Both the position numbers and the translations under genes were made by a program. A DNA stretch of 23,596 nt from a virus, in the IMG/VR virus record IMGVR_UViG_3300049846_000832, positions 1-23,596 of that record. One strand, written 5' to 3'. Within the stretch, counting starts at the first letter, position 1. The number at the start of each line of letters is the position of its first letter. The notes beneath the pieces are model-generated. The model was not told the DNA's origin and ran no database searches. It saw only the letters and a list, made by a program, of their open reading frames with translations. Positions 8,619 through 16,954 of this stretch are shown here, in pieces.

Positions 8619-11460
8619 CGGCAGTAATCCCCCTAACACTCAAGCACGTCACACTACATGGAAGCGGAACATTGTGACTTAATACTAGCCTTGCTTGTCT
8701 ATCGTAGTCTCCACTAAAATCTACTTCCCTGTCATCTGTTACTAGCTCAACAGGATCTCCCATAGGTGTACTAGCTACCCTAAATACTAACTCTTTTTGA
8801 ATAGCCAAGCTCGGCCCAACTTTGCAGGCAGCCGAGTTATTAAACCTTAGTACAGCCCGGTCTATTCGCTTAATAGAACCCATAGCCGACCCAATCCCGG
8901 TTCCGGCATCAATAGGCTGGATCTCCAAAGAATGCGTATATGGCAAGCCAACAATCACAGTGTCATATAGTTCTGGAAGAGTTATTGTTCCACTGGATAC
9001 AGTATAGTCGCCAATATAATTACCATTCGCCAATACATTAACAGTCTGCCCTTCGAGGTGTTCAAGCTTTCTTATAACGTAATCATAAGGAATCGGCTCA
9101 AAGTATTCGTAGTTTCCTGTGTGTTGTACGGTGTTAAATATAGCTAAATTACCATAAGACAATCCAGAATCAGAGTCTGTCCCATTATAATCAGCATTTA
9201 GCCTAATAAGACCAATAGAAGTATTTCTTGTTCCTGTTCCGGTCTGCGTGGTTCCTATCTGCTGACCATTGAAAAAAACGCGTGTCGCTCCAGCAGTTAA
9301 ATCATAATTTATTTCAAATATACAGGGCCCACTACCAAAAAGAGGACTACCAAGAGTGGTTAACAGAACATCATTTATTATGGCCGCCCCAGACAAATCA
9401 CGTATTGTTAGTCGAATTTCATATCCTGCTGTCACATAATCAACGCGAAGTTTAATTTGATTGTTTAAGTTCCCCGCCGCCTGTGAAATATTAAGCATTG
9501 TTGTTTGACTAAATGGACTAAGACCACCGGCAACTTCAAAAGAAATACATCCCGTCTGTGCGAAGTTAGCGTTACTTGTTCCAGACCAATCAATATATGA
9601 ACTGGCTGCATCCATGCTTGCCATCTTGTTTGTATATGTAACAGTCCCCGTGGTTGTTCCTGTAGCTGTCCCCGCCGAATAATCCGCGTCATCATCTGTA
9701 AGTAATGGCGCAAAAAATTTAGATGCTTTTGGTCTATATATCTTCAAAGAATCAGAAAAGAATGGCTGCCCCTCTCTGACATCTAAATCAGAGTGAAGCT
9801 GTGTCGCCACAAATTGTTTTCCCATTTTTTCAAGGTATCTAACCGTCTGACCATTAACTGTTCTTTTCACCAATAAATATAAATCATCATACGTCCCATC
9901 TTTAGACGGAATCGAAGCTAACGAAAGCACGCGTGGGAATTCTCCAGCGTAATCACCGCCAAGTTCGTGCCTATGAAAAGCATTAACTTGGTTCTCCCTA
10001 GATCTGGTTATTGCATAAAGATACCCATTGCTATCAATAATCCAAACAACGTTGTTGTCTAACGCCTGATACGACATAGCCCGAATCTTGCCGACATAAT
10101 TATCTCCAAGTATACGCTGGCTTTCTGCAAAAATATTGTCCGCCAAAAAGGTTGAGTCTATCGCTGTGTATCCTTCGGAACGGTAGTCAAAAATCATCTC
10201 ACGCAGCTTTCTGTGCCCGCGCTGTACAAAAATAGGAATGTCATCTACAGCCGCAGGCTGTACAGGTTCAGATCCATACGACGTTTGTGCAAGAATCTTT
10301 GTGTCATCTAAAATTCCAGAAATGTCCTGAATCGCGTACTCTCTACCACGAGTGCCTGCAAGAATGTTTCTTGAGCCACTATGTAACCACATACCAGCGT
10401 TGGCCTCTGTAGAAAATGGAGTCAGGCTTCCAGGGTCTGATTTAACTGGAGCTGTCGTTCCGCCAACAATGCTGTTGTTGGTTAACTCAAATAAATCACC
10501 TACCTGACTAAACCAAATCTTTTCTGGTTCATTTTTACTAAAACCAAAAATTGCTCTTTGATCTTGGGAAAAAGAAACAGATCTAGGGAACCCATACTCG
10601 ATTGACCATGCTTGGAATCTCCATCCGGTGTATGCCGCTGTTCCAGCAAATGTCTGAATAATATCTCCTGTTACTGATGTCGGGCTTGTGTATGTCGTTA
10701 TTTTTGCTACTCCGACTGTTCCAGAATTTGAAACTATAAAGTACTCGCCCTCCATGTTCTCTCTAAAAATAGCTGTGCTGGCTGTGAATGTTCTGCCAGA
10801 ACCAATAGATGAAGCAGACGCAGTTATCGTTGTTGTAGTTGTGTTTACATTTGTGTACGGAAATCTTTTCCAAACATCCGTGGGGGAAAGTGGTAAACTC
10901 GTACCCTCTATAAATGAAAAGGGTCTATAATAATCTGCTGCAAGAAATCCATTTCTAGCAACTCTTGCTAAATAAAAAGGCGGAAAATCCTGATGCGTGA
11001 AAATCATTATTGATCCACTCTGCGCATACTGAATCTTTGAAACAACGTCGTCGTCGCTTAAAGAATTAGCCGAAGGCGCCCCTAACCCAACGGAATCCCC
11101 AGGCCATCCAGCACTCGCCCCGCCATTAAAAAATACACCCTGCCAAAGATTATCTTCTGGATTATATACTTGTAAAAAATAACCATCGTCATTTTCTTTA
11201 ATAGCTACTAAATATGCCTCGTCGTTTGAAAATACAAATGGTATAAGCCTGGTACTGTCAGTAAATTCAATATTTCCTGGTATTTTATCTAAAACAAATT
11301 GTGTCCCAACTCTTCGCGTAGCCCCACCTTGCGGGTGAATAAGCATATTCTCAATCGAACGACATGATCGCTTATAGATCTCGGTGTCACTTCGCCCATA
11401 AAATTTAGGGCTGATCTCACCGTTAATAAAATTATTTATAATCTCATTAAAACGAGGCAC
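8611..11460 (-). CDS. tail nozzle, tail tubular protein B-like, with LamG-like insertion
   Basis: The protein has 949 residues; T7 gp12 has 794. The start M-P-R-F-N-E-I-I-N-N-F-I-N-G-E-I-S-P-K-F-Y-G-R shows the pattern usual for this family in podoviruses (N-F-x-x-G-E-x-S-P), followed by R-S-C-R-S-I-E-N-M-L-I-H-P-Q-G-G-A-T-R-R-x-G-T. The middle is beta-rich, as expected for a propeller-like nozzle. Residues about 581-782 differ in character: they look like a concanavalin/LamG-type lectin sandwich, ending V-F-F-N-G-Q-Q-I-G and then L-A-I-F-N. After it the family C-terminus resumes (L-E-H-L-E-G-Q-x-V-x-V-L-A-N-G). The inserted length accounts for much of the size excess. The ATG at 11460 follows the adaptor stop by three bases. 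Confidence 0.88.
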   Translation of the reverse strand: MPRFNEIINNFINGEISPKFYGRSDTEIYKRSCRSIENMLIHPQGGATRRVGTQFVLDKIPGNIEFTDSTRLIPFVFSNDEAYLVAIKENDDGYFLQVYNPEDNLWQGVFFNGGASAGWPGDSVGLGAPSANSLSDDDVVSKIQYAQSGSIMIFTHQDFPPFYLARVARNGFLAADYYRPFSFIEGTSLPLSPTDVWKRFPYTNVNTTTTTITASASSIGSGRTFTASTAIFRENMEGEYFIVSNSGTVGVAKITTYTSPTSVTGDIIQTFAGTAAYTGWRFQAWSIEYGFPRSVSFSQDQRAIFGFSKNEPEKIWFSQVGDLFELTNNSIVGGTTAPVKSDPGSLTPFSTEANAGMWLHSGSRNILAGTRGREYAIQDISGILDDTKILAQTSYGSEPVQPAAVDDIPIFVQRGHRKLREMIFDYRSEGYTAIDSTFLADNIFAESQRILGDNYVGKIRAMSYQALDNNVVWIIDSNGYLYAITRSRENQVNAFHRHELGGDYAGEFPRVLSLASIPSKDGTYDDLYLLVKRTVNGQTVRYLEKMGKQFVATQLHSDLDVREGQPFFSDSLKIYRPKASKFFAPLLTDDDADYSAGTATGTTTGTVTYTNKMASMDAASSYIDWSGTSNANFAQTGCISFEVAGGLSPFSQTTMLNISQAAGNLNNQIKLRVDYVTAGYEIRLTIRDLSGAAIINDVLLTTLGSPLFGSGPCIFEINYDLTAGATRVFFNGQQIGTTQTGTGTRNTSIGLIRLNADYNGTDSDSGLSYGNLAIFNTVQHTGNYEYFEPIPYDYVIRKLEHLEGQTVNVLANGNYIGDYTVSSGTITLPELYDTVIVGLPYTHSLEIQPIDAGTGIGSAMGSIKRIDRAVLRFNNSAACKVGPSLAIQKELVFRVASTPMGDPVELVTDDREVDFSGDYDRQARLVLSHNVPLPCSVTCLSVRGITADV

Positions 11461-11463
11461 TAC

Positions 11464-12045
11464 TTACCCCCGAATATCTGTAAATACGTCTGCTTCGATC
11501 TCATCTTGACCCTTCTCTTGAGCGTCAAAACTCATCGCTCTTGCTAATGCCAGTTGATAATATTGAAACATTGATTGCTGCACAGCCTGTGACTGCACAA
11601 GTGAATATGCCATATCTGCCGCCAATCTAAACGCTAAAGCTTCCTCAAAATCAGGAGCAAAACGTGTAGTATTGGTCATATCCTTTATGTACTTAACTTT
11701 CAAACTATCTGAATTACAAAAAATAACTTTATTGCCATCTACGTTGTTACCAACTTCCCATCCAACATTATCTTGAATGTCCGTTTCTAGAATTCTTAAA
11801 ACATCTGACGGCAATAAAAATTCATTCTCATAATCATCTGAAACTGGAGTGTTTACGGTTGCCGCTAACTCCACCCATGTAATTGCAAAATTCCAAGGAT
11901 GCGCCCTAAGCACTTCCTTACGTAATCTGTCATATTGATCGTTACAAATCTTGGCGGCTTTGGTGTCGTCACTAAGAGAATTAATTCGTTGAGCACCAAT
12001 TTTGTATAATGCCGAATTGCAAATATCTACAGCACTTGTAGCCAT
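11464..12045 (-). CDS. head-tail adaptor, tail tubular protein A-like (T7 gp11 family)
   Basis: The protein has 193 residues, against 196 for T7 gp11. The opening A-V-D-I-C-N-S-A-L-Y-K-I-G-A-Q-R-I and L-S-D-D-T-K-A-A-K-I-C-N-D-Q-Y-D with L-R-A-H-P-W-N-F-A near residue 50 are hallmark segments of this podovirus adaptor family, which forms the ring between portal and nozzle. A long helix near the C-terminus ends Q-S-M-F-Q-Y-Y-Q-L-A-L-A-R-A. The start ATG 12045 has an AGGAGGGG site. It lies between the cement gene and the nozzle gene, exactly where the adaptor is expected. Assignment is secure. Confidence 0.92.
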   Translation of the reverse strand: MATSAVDICNSALYKIGAQRINSLSDDTKAAKICNDQYDRLRKEVLRAHPWNFAITWVELAATVNTPVSDDYENEFLLPSDVLRILETDIQDNVGWEVGNNVDGNKVIFCNSDSLKVKYIKDMTNTTRFAPDFEEALAFRLAADMAYSLVQSQAVQQSMFQYYQLALARAMSFDAQEKGQDEIEADVFTDIRG

Positions 12046-12061
12046 TACCCCTCCTGAAGCA

Positions 12062-12083
12062 AACCCCGCAGTTGCCCACGGGG
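12062..12083 (-). terminator. weak hairpin before the tail genes (possible attenuator)
   Basis: On the minus strand the arms ACCCCG and CGGGGT pair around a 10-base loop and are followed by TTGCTTC, a poor U-tract. It lies in the only sizeable gap (69 bases) between the capsid and tail genes, directly before the adaptor ribosome binding site. A partial stop here would lower tail transcripts relative to capsid transcripts. The weak U-tract makes this tentative. Confidence 0.35.
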
Positions 12084-12114
12084 TCGCGCCCTATCTCCGA
12101 AGATCAAGGGGTTT

Positions 12115-12597
12115 TTATGCTAGTATATACTCCAAGATCATATAAATGCTCTTAGATGTCGCACCCGAAGTAGCGCCAGTCAATGTAAGAATTACATCAA
12201 CAGGTGTGCTAAATCGAACAAGACCAATTGCAGGGCCGCGCTGTGCAGAGTCCTTATCGCTAACATCAAACGCTTGACCTGAGCTATCGCCCGCATCAAT
12301 GAATGAGTCAACGTCAAGGGCATCTGTAGCACTTCCGTCTACACTTGCAGAGTTGCCAAGTTCAAATGTTCCTGTACCACCCAAATCTGGGCCGAATACA
12401 CGAGCAGCTACAACCATAGCACCAGCAGGCAAACGAGCCAGCTTTACTGTCTCGCTCGAACCACCATCTGCATCAAATGTGAACTTTTCTCGGATTACAT
12501 ATTTAACACCACCATTTTCACCACCACCAATTTTGCTCGATGGTACAGTAACTCTGGAAGCTAAATAGTTTACACCGTATACGTTTGTTAAAGCCAT
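12115..12597 (-). CDS. probable head cement (decoration) protein
   Basis: The protein has 160 residues, rich in Gly, Ala, Ser, Thr and Val and predicted to be mostly beta. The segments T-V-K-L-A-R-L-P-A-G-A-M-V-V-A-A (about residue 50) and T-G-T-F-E-L-G-N follow a layout I associate with small virion proteins downstream of the capsid gene in BPP-1-like podoviruses, where a jelly-roll trimer cements the shell. The final part, V-D-V-I-L-T-L-T-G-A-T-S-G, is a typical beta edge. The start ATG 12597 has a strong AGGAGG site eight bases upstream, nearly the same leader as the capsid gene, so high expression is likely. It lies 12 bases after the capsid gene. Function rests on position and composition. 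Confidence 0.65.
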   Translation of the reverse strand: MALTNVYGVNYLASRVTVPSSKIGGGENGGVKYVIREKFTFDADGGSSETVKLARLPAGAMVVAARVFGPDLGGTGTFELGNSASVDGSATDALDVDSFIDAGDSSGQAFDVSDKDSAQRGPAIGLVRFSTPVDVILTLTGATSGATSKSIYMILEYILA

Positions 12598-12609
12598 TGT
12601 GTCCTCCTA

Positions 12610-13539
12610 TTAAGACTCTAGACTGAAGCCAACAACAACTTTTTCTTCTTCCATACGAGTCGCACCGAGACCCATAGAGACGTATACTTGAGTTGAATAT
12701 GACTTGTCCGAACGACGATCAATTTCAGTAACAATATCAGCCGAAGTAGAAAGTAACAATCCATCTTTTGCCCAGAATAGATTTTTACGTTCACCCGAGA
12801 TGCTTGTTCCAGAACCAACCGCACCAGTTGTTGCCGAAGCGGAAAGAGCCGAATCTTGTGTTAACAAGCGTTGGCTGCGAATCCAGTTGAATCCCATATA
12901 GGCGTTCATCTCACCTTGGACTAACGCTTTTACTGAGTTGTAATCAGAAGATGTTACTTCTGTTTGGCCCAATAAAGCAGAAAGACCAGAAGCGTTGATA
13001 CAAGCATACCGTGGTATAGACTCGTCAACTTCGTTGCCATCCAGAATTTTCTTAATAGCACGTAACCCAGCCACGTTCACATTGCTGTGAGCGCTTGAGG
13101 CGTTGAAAGCGTACTTTTGAGAATTCGGGTGTGACACAGTAGTAGCTCCTGCGACTCCACCATAAGCTGAACCATCCGCAGCGGCGATGATAACATCATC
13201 CTTAGCGCGGCCCATTGCCCATGCAGCGGCCATAGCGTAATCACCAGCAGGATCTTGGAGCATACGACGAAGATCTTCTTTGTCGATTAAATCTGCCCAT
13301 TCATAATCCGCTAGCGTAACACGTCTACGTGAGTGCGCGCTGTCGATTTGTGGTGTATCAGCGTGGCGAGAAACTTTCAAAACTGCTGTCGCCGCTCCAA
13401 TACGATCAAAAAATTGTGACTCTGATTTTTGCGATTCGTTACGAACAGCACCTTGTAGGCGTGAACCTTTCTGTTGAGAAAGGTGGAAAACCTCAGAACG
13501 ATACTGTTGCACGAACGCAGTAGTAACTTGACTAGACAT
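12610..13539 (-). CDS. major capsid protein
   Basis: The protein has 309 residues and lies directly after the scaffold gene, as major capsid proteins do in this phage type. It begins with T-A-F-V-Q-Q-Y-R-S-E-V-F-H-L-S-Q-Q-K-G-S-R-L, a start I know from the capsid family of BPP-1-like and marine podoviruses. Further segments are R-R-V-T-L-A-D-Y-E-W-A-D-L-I-D-K-E-D (about residues 69-86) and A-A-A-W-A-M-G-R-A-K-D-D-V-I-I-A-A-A-D-G (about 102-121). It would have the HK97 fold. The ribosome binding site is nearly perfect (TAAGGAGGA, 7 bases from ATG 13539). The gene has its own promoter at 13651-13679, so it should be the most highly expressed gene here. Confidence 0.92.
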   Translation of the reverse strand: MSSQVTTAFVQQYRSEVFHLSQQKGSRLQGAVRNESQKSESQFFDRIGAATAVLKVSRHADTPQIDSAHSRRRVTLADYEWADLIDKEDLRRMLQDPAGDYAMAAAWAMGRAKDDVIIAAADGSAYGGVAGATTVSHPNSQKYAFNASSAHSNVNVAGLRAIKKILDGNEVDESIPRYACINASGLSALLGQTEVTSSDYNSVKALVQGEMNAYMGFNWIRSQRLLTQDSALSASATTGAVGSGTSISGERKNLFWAKDGLLLSTSADIVTEIDRRSDKSYSTQVYVSMGLGATRMEEEKVVVGFSLES

Positions 13540-13635
13540 TTTATGTCCTCCTTAAAGTTATTATTGTTTCGTTTATTGTTTGGCTGAGGTCTACCCGGAA
13601 ACCGGAACCCATGACTGGGAACTACGCCTAATAGT

Positions 13636-13664
13636 CTGCCCCACAACAAGATGTTACGGGGCAG
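13636..13664 (-). other. hairpin overlapping the capsid promoter
   Basis: The arms CTGCCCC and GGGGCAG form a 7-bp stem. The 15-base centre can pair further (AACA with TGTT). No T-run follows on either strand, so it is not a classic terminator. The -10 box of the capsid promoter lies inside the loop, so only read-through RNA from upstream would carry the whole hairpin. It may stabilise or block that RNA. Confidence 0.5.
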
Positions 13665-13679
13665 CAAATGTATTGTCAA
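13651..13679 (-). promoter_or_regulatory. sigma70-like promoter for the major capsid gene
   Basis: On the minus strand there is a perfect -35 box TTGACA (13679-13674), a 17-base spacer and a -10 box TAACAT (13656-13651, 4 of 6). The -35 begins at the first base after the scaffold stop codon. The expected start of transcription lies about 100 bases upstream of the capsid ATG, in a 140-bp gap with no gene. This gives the capsid gene its own supply of mRNA on top of read-through. Confidence 0.65.
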
Positions 13680-14567
13680 CTATTCTGGAAATGCAACCTT
13701 ATAAAGGTCTGCAACCTCTTTCTTGGCTGCCTGATGATTCGGGTGCTGTGGATTCCTATATGGATGGTTCTGGTCTCCCTGAATCTCTCTAGCTCTAGCT
13801 AATGCTGACTCTGGTGTGTGTCCAGAAAACTCACCAGAACCTTGGCCTAGAAAAACGTCCTCTTTCATATAATTGGCCGCCTTAAGCAGCATCTTCATAA
13901 CAACAGGATGATTGCCAATACCATCACTAACAAGCCTAGCACGATCCCCTTCATCGGGTACAAGTTCACGAAAAGCAACGTTTGCTTTTCTAACCTGCGC
14001 ATCGAATCCAGTGCCCCACTCTTTCTTAAGCCCATCAATATCTTGCTTAAGTTGTTGCTCACTAGCTGTTTCATTTGCTTTAGCTTTAGTATCAATTGCT
14101 TCATAGTATGCTCCAAAAATATTCTCAAATTGCCAAGGAAGTACGCCCGCTTTTGTGGCGGCCTCTTTTAGCTTAGTCATTACCGCAGGGTCAAGTTTAT
14201 CCTCTGTCACGCCATCAGGAAGTTTGAACTTATACTCTTCAACCTTCTCTGGAGCGCCCATCTTTCTAAATAATTGTATGTAATCCTCATGCGTTGCATG
14301 CTTTGGATCTGGCAAAGATACCTTGTTTCCAATTGCTTTCTGTGCGTTGACGAACGACTTCGCAAGAGATTCTACACTCTTAATTGTCGTAAGACTTGGG
14401 TCATTGCGAAGCTCATCCGGTAGAGTCTTGGCAATAGTATCCCAACTCAATCCTCCGGCGGCTCCATTAGCTGTAGCAGCAGCGGCAGCATTAGCATTAC
14501 CACCAGCATCCACAGTCCCACTCGTAGCGTTTCCTGATCCATTAGTACCCTCAGTAGTTAGCATCAC
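13680..14567 (-). CDS. capsid assembly (scaffold) protein
   Basis: The protein has about 295 residues. Residues 1-40 are a low-complexity Gly/Ala/Asn/Thr tail. The body is helical and acidic with L-P-D-E-L-R-N-D-P-S-L, then S-V-E-S-L-A-K-S-F-V-N-A-Q-K-A-I-G, then Y-K-F-K-L-P-D-G-V. These three segments recur in podovirus scaffold proteins (T7 gp9 role). The C-terminal end is rich in Lys and His-Pro (N-P-Q-H-P-N-H-Q-A-A-K-K), as in scaffolds that bind the coat through their tail. The start is GTG 14567 or ATG 14564, both served by AGGAGG. The gene overlaps the preceding one by 17 bases and sits immediately before the capsid gene. The protein should be absent from the mature head. Confidence 0.88.
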   Translation of the reverse strand: MMLTTEGTNGSGNATSGTVDAGGNANAAAAATANGAAGGLSWDTIAKTLPDELRNDPSLTTIKSVESLAKSFVNAQKAIGNKVSLPDPKHATHEDYIQLFRKMGAPEKVEEYKFKLPDGVTEDKLDPAVMTKLKEAATKAGVLPWQFENIFGAYYEAIDTKAKANETASEQQLKQDIDGLKKEWGTGFDAQVRKANVAFRELVPDEGDRARLVSDGIGNHPVVMKMLLKAANYMKEDVFLGQGSGEFSGHTPESALARAREIQGDQNHPYRNPQHPNHQAAKKEVADLYKVAFPE

Positions 14568-14841
14568 TATCCTCCTCTAGTTTAGTTTCTTCTAATAATA
14601 TTTGCTCTAACTTTTTAATATCAATACGCAACTTCTTCAAAATCATAAGAACAGCATTCCTGCCACCCTCATTAAACGCCGTAGCGTCAGCTTTTCCCTC
14701 TACAAAAGACTTGTCAAGAACACCGTGCACCTTCATCAAGTGCCTAATAACATTCTTTCCGTGTGGTGTACCAAATGTCTGCTGGTAATCCGATATAAGC
14801 GCCAACTGCTTATAGCCAGCCGCCCTACGCTTCTCTTGCAT
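14551..14841 (-). CDS. Bbp19-like small protein
   Basis: The protein has 96 residues and contains D-Y-Q-Q-T-F-G-T-P-H-G-K-N-V-I-R-H-L-M-K (residues 18-37), the recognisable core of the Bbp19 family, named after the Bordetella phage BPP-1 gene. Its role is not established. In related podoviruses it lies between portal and scaffold genes, as here. The C-terminal half is helical and charged, ending with an acidic tail (E-E-T-K-L-E-E-D-S-D). The ATG at 14841 lies 11 bases after the portal stop, with an AAAGGAA-type site. The 3' end overlaps the scaffold start by 17 bases, suggesting translational coupling. Confidence 0.8.
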   Translation of the reverse strand: MQEKRRAAGYKQLALISDYQQTFGTPHGKNVIRHLMKVHGVLDKSFVEGKADATAFNEGGRNAVLMILKKLRIDIKKLEQILLEETKLEEDSDANY

Positions 14842-14852
14842 GTTATTCCTTT

Positions 14853-16472
14853 CTACTGTTTAGGTAATGCCGGAGCTACGTTGTTAACCATTTCAGATTG
14901 CGCCATTTGTTGTTGCTGCTTAAGAGCAGCTTGCTGCGCCTGCTGACGAGCACTTCTAATAGCCTCAATCTCAGCCTTCTTACGAAGCAACTTTTGTGGC
15001 GCCCCATAGATAGACCAATTCTCTTTAACAACCATCTCAGGATTAATAATATCAGCAGCACTTGGATCAAGCTGTAACATGGGCGCTGACGCCGCTAAAG
15101 CTTGCTGCAAAGACTCTGCTTCACTCGTTCTCTGTGCTCTTGCCACAGGGCTTGTGTATCTAACATCAAGCTCAACATTTTGTATTTCTGGTGGCGGAGT
15201 TCCAATAACTAAACCAGAACCACCATCACGCTCCACTGCAATATCTAAAAGTCTATCAATTGTTGGCTTCAAAAATTCTGTCTGCTGCCGACCTAGCATC
15301 GGGCCCATGAACCGCAATTGCTCCTGCACCCGTTGAGTAACTTCAATCGTCGTCATCCGATCATTCTGCTGCAAGTTCAAACGATCAATATAAAAAGCCT
15401 GTTGAACTTTTGCCTGCCGTTCACGAATAATCTCAATACCAAAATCAATACGAGTATCGTTAAAAATCGGCTTAACTAGGTCTTGAGTTCCTGCACGATA
15501 ATAGTTTACAGAGCCTGGGGCAGTTCTTAGCGGTCTAACAAATCCATCATCGGGCATCTGCATTGGGGGATCTACCACCTTCTGCGCGCCCTTGATAACC
15601 GTCTTTGCCATAACATTTAATGTCTTAGCTTCCGGCAACGCATTCATTGCAGGGGATCTTCCATAAACTTCACCAGAAACTTTAGTCCATCTTGAAACAA
15701 TATATGGAAGTCTTTTGAATCTTCCGCTCTTAAGTTCAATCTTTTCGCACACCAAAACATAAGTTGAATAAAACGGCAAAGCCAATTGGCTCATATCATC
15801 GTTGTAAACACAGTGAACGATTTCAAACTCTTCTGTTGTGTTGTTCTTATATGCCATAGCAACTCTACGGCCAAACTTCGCCTCAAGTTTTTCTAGCGGA
15901 GCATCCGCAAGTTCTTTACCAAATGCCTCAACTATCTGACGAGCATCCCACTTGAAACAACGATACACAGTATCCACGGCCCCAAGGAAATTCTCTTTAA
16001 TATAAATGTCGTTAAGATGTTTAGTAGAAAACCTAACAATGTTCTTTTCGTCTTCCTCAATAGTCATTACCGCTGTGCCGAAAGCGCAAAGATCTAAATA
16101 AAACTCATGAACTTCCGTCTGAAAATTCGAGTTATTCATTATCCCATGTAGTCTTCTTGTTAGCTCCTGCAAATACTCAACTACAAACTCGTTTTGATTT
16201 AGCTCTTCATTGTCCACTCCTAGCATAAACCACAGGGAATTAGGATTCGTAAGCATACCGTGAAGAGCAGAACTAAGAATATCACAAGACACCATAGAAG
16301 TTGAATCGTAGAGTTCGACACCTTTTTTCTCCCCAGGCGTACCAATTCTTATAAAATTGTTCTTCCTTGGAATATTGTAATCGGCAAGTTCCTGCCAATG
16401 CGTTGTAAGAACACCTCGAGCCGCTTTCAGCTTTTCATATCTGTGAATAATATCTTGCGGCTTAAGTTCCAT
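14853..16472 (-). CDS. portal protein (head-tail connector)
   Basis: At 539 residues it matches T7 gp8 (536). The N-terminal W-Q-E-L-A-D-Y-N-I-P-R-K (about 26-37), then L-Y-D-S-T-S (54-59) and A-L-H-G-M-L-T-N-P-N-S-L-W-F (69-82), form the familiar signature of podovirus head-tail connectors. Later blocks include R-L-P-Y-I-V-S-R-W (around 257) and Y-G-R-S-P-A, also typical. The C-terminus is Gln/Ala-rich (R-Q-Q-A-Q-Q-A-A-L-K-Q-Q-Q-Q) and may be flexible or face into the head. The dodecamer would form the DNA channel at one capsid vertex and dock with the terminase encoded just upstream. It starts two bases after the preceding gene. Confidence 0.93.
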   Translation of the reverse strand: MELKPQDIIHRYEKLKAARGVLTTHWQELADYNIPRKNNFIRIGTPGEKKGVELYDSTSMVSCDILSSALHGMLTNPNSLWFMLGVDNEELNQNEFVVEYLQELTRRLHGIMNNSNFQTEVHEFYLDLCAFGTAVMTIEEDEKNIVRFSTKHLNDIYIKENFLGAVDTVYRCFKWDARQIVEAFGKELADAPLEKLEAKFGRRVAMAYKNNTTEEFEIVHCVYNDDMSQLALPFYSTYVLVCEKIELKSGRFKRLPYIVSRWTKVSGEVYGRSPAMNALPEAKTLNVMAKTVIKGAQKVVDPPMQMPDDGFVRPLRTAPGSVNYYRAGTQDLVKPIFNDTRIDFGIEIIRERQAKVQQAFYIDRLNLQQNDRMTTIEVTQRVQEQLRFMGPMLGRQQTEFLKPTIDRLLDIAVERDGGSGLVIGTPPPEIQNVELDVRYTSPVARAQRTSEAESLQQALAASAPMLQLDPSAADIINPEMVVKENWSIYGAPQKLLRKKAEIEAIRSARQQAQQAALKQQQQMAQSEMVNNVAPALPKQ

Positions 16473-16474
16473 CT

Positions 16475-16954
16475 CTATCTCCTGCCAACTAATTGCATTG
16501 CTGCTTGTGAAAATCCATCAATACGCGTCTGCGCAGCGCCTGGCTGATCCACTTGCTGCTCATACATTTTCTCATCACGAACACGGGCAATAAAAATGTT
16601 ATCAGTGCCCTTCGCGGCACGCTTATAAAGATCGGCTGCCGCGCCAACTTTATTATCTTTAAGAAGAGAAAACATCTCTCCTCGTGTCTGCTTATCAATT
16701 TCTGTTTGTGTTGTACCTTCGGCAACTTTTAATAATGAAGCTTTTGTGCGGGCATTCTCTTCAACCTGCGCCCTAAGTAACGCATCTTTTTCTTTCTTAC
16801 GTCGTCCAGTAACATCATTGATACCAACTGCCTGGCCCCACATGTCCCAGTTATCTTTTGCGTGGCCTTCAATATCGAACGGGTCTTTAATAACATTGCT
16901 AATATTTCTTTTGACATTACCAAACGTCTTATTCGCCCATTTCTTAAAACTCAT
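16475..16954 (-). CDS. unknown virion-operon protein
   Basis: I do not recognise this 159-residue protein. The first 35 residues are basic with S-F-K-K-W-A-N-K-T-F and then D-P-F-D-I-E-G-H. A charged helix with K-K-E-K-D follows, and the C-terminal third is Gln/Ala-rich, ending V-G-R-R. No signal peptide or membrane segment is seen. It lies one base after the large terminase stop and two bases before the portal start, so it is translated with the packaging genes. Small proteins at this place in podoviruses are often virion or head-completion components, but nothing in the sequence proves that. Confidence 0.75.
   Translation of the reverse strand: MSFKKWANKTFGNVKRNISNVIKDPFDIEGHAKDNWDMWGQAVGINDVTGRRKKEKDALLRAQVEENARTKASLLKVAEGTTQTEIDKQTRGEMFSLLKDNKVGAAADLYKRAAKGTDNIFIARVRDEKMYEQQVDQPGAAQTRIDGFSQAAMQLVGRR

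Noticed and set aside
12085-12118. Rightward terminator (CCC ... GGGG then TTTTT) between cement and adaptor genes
   Set aside because: The stem has a large internal mismatch and no rightward gene precedes it.
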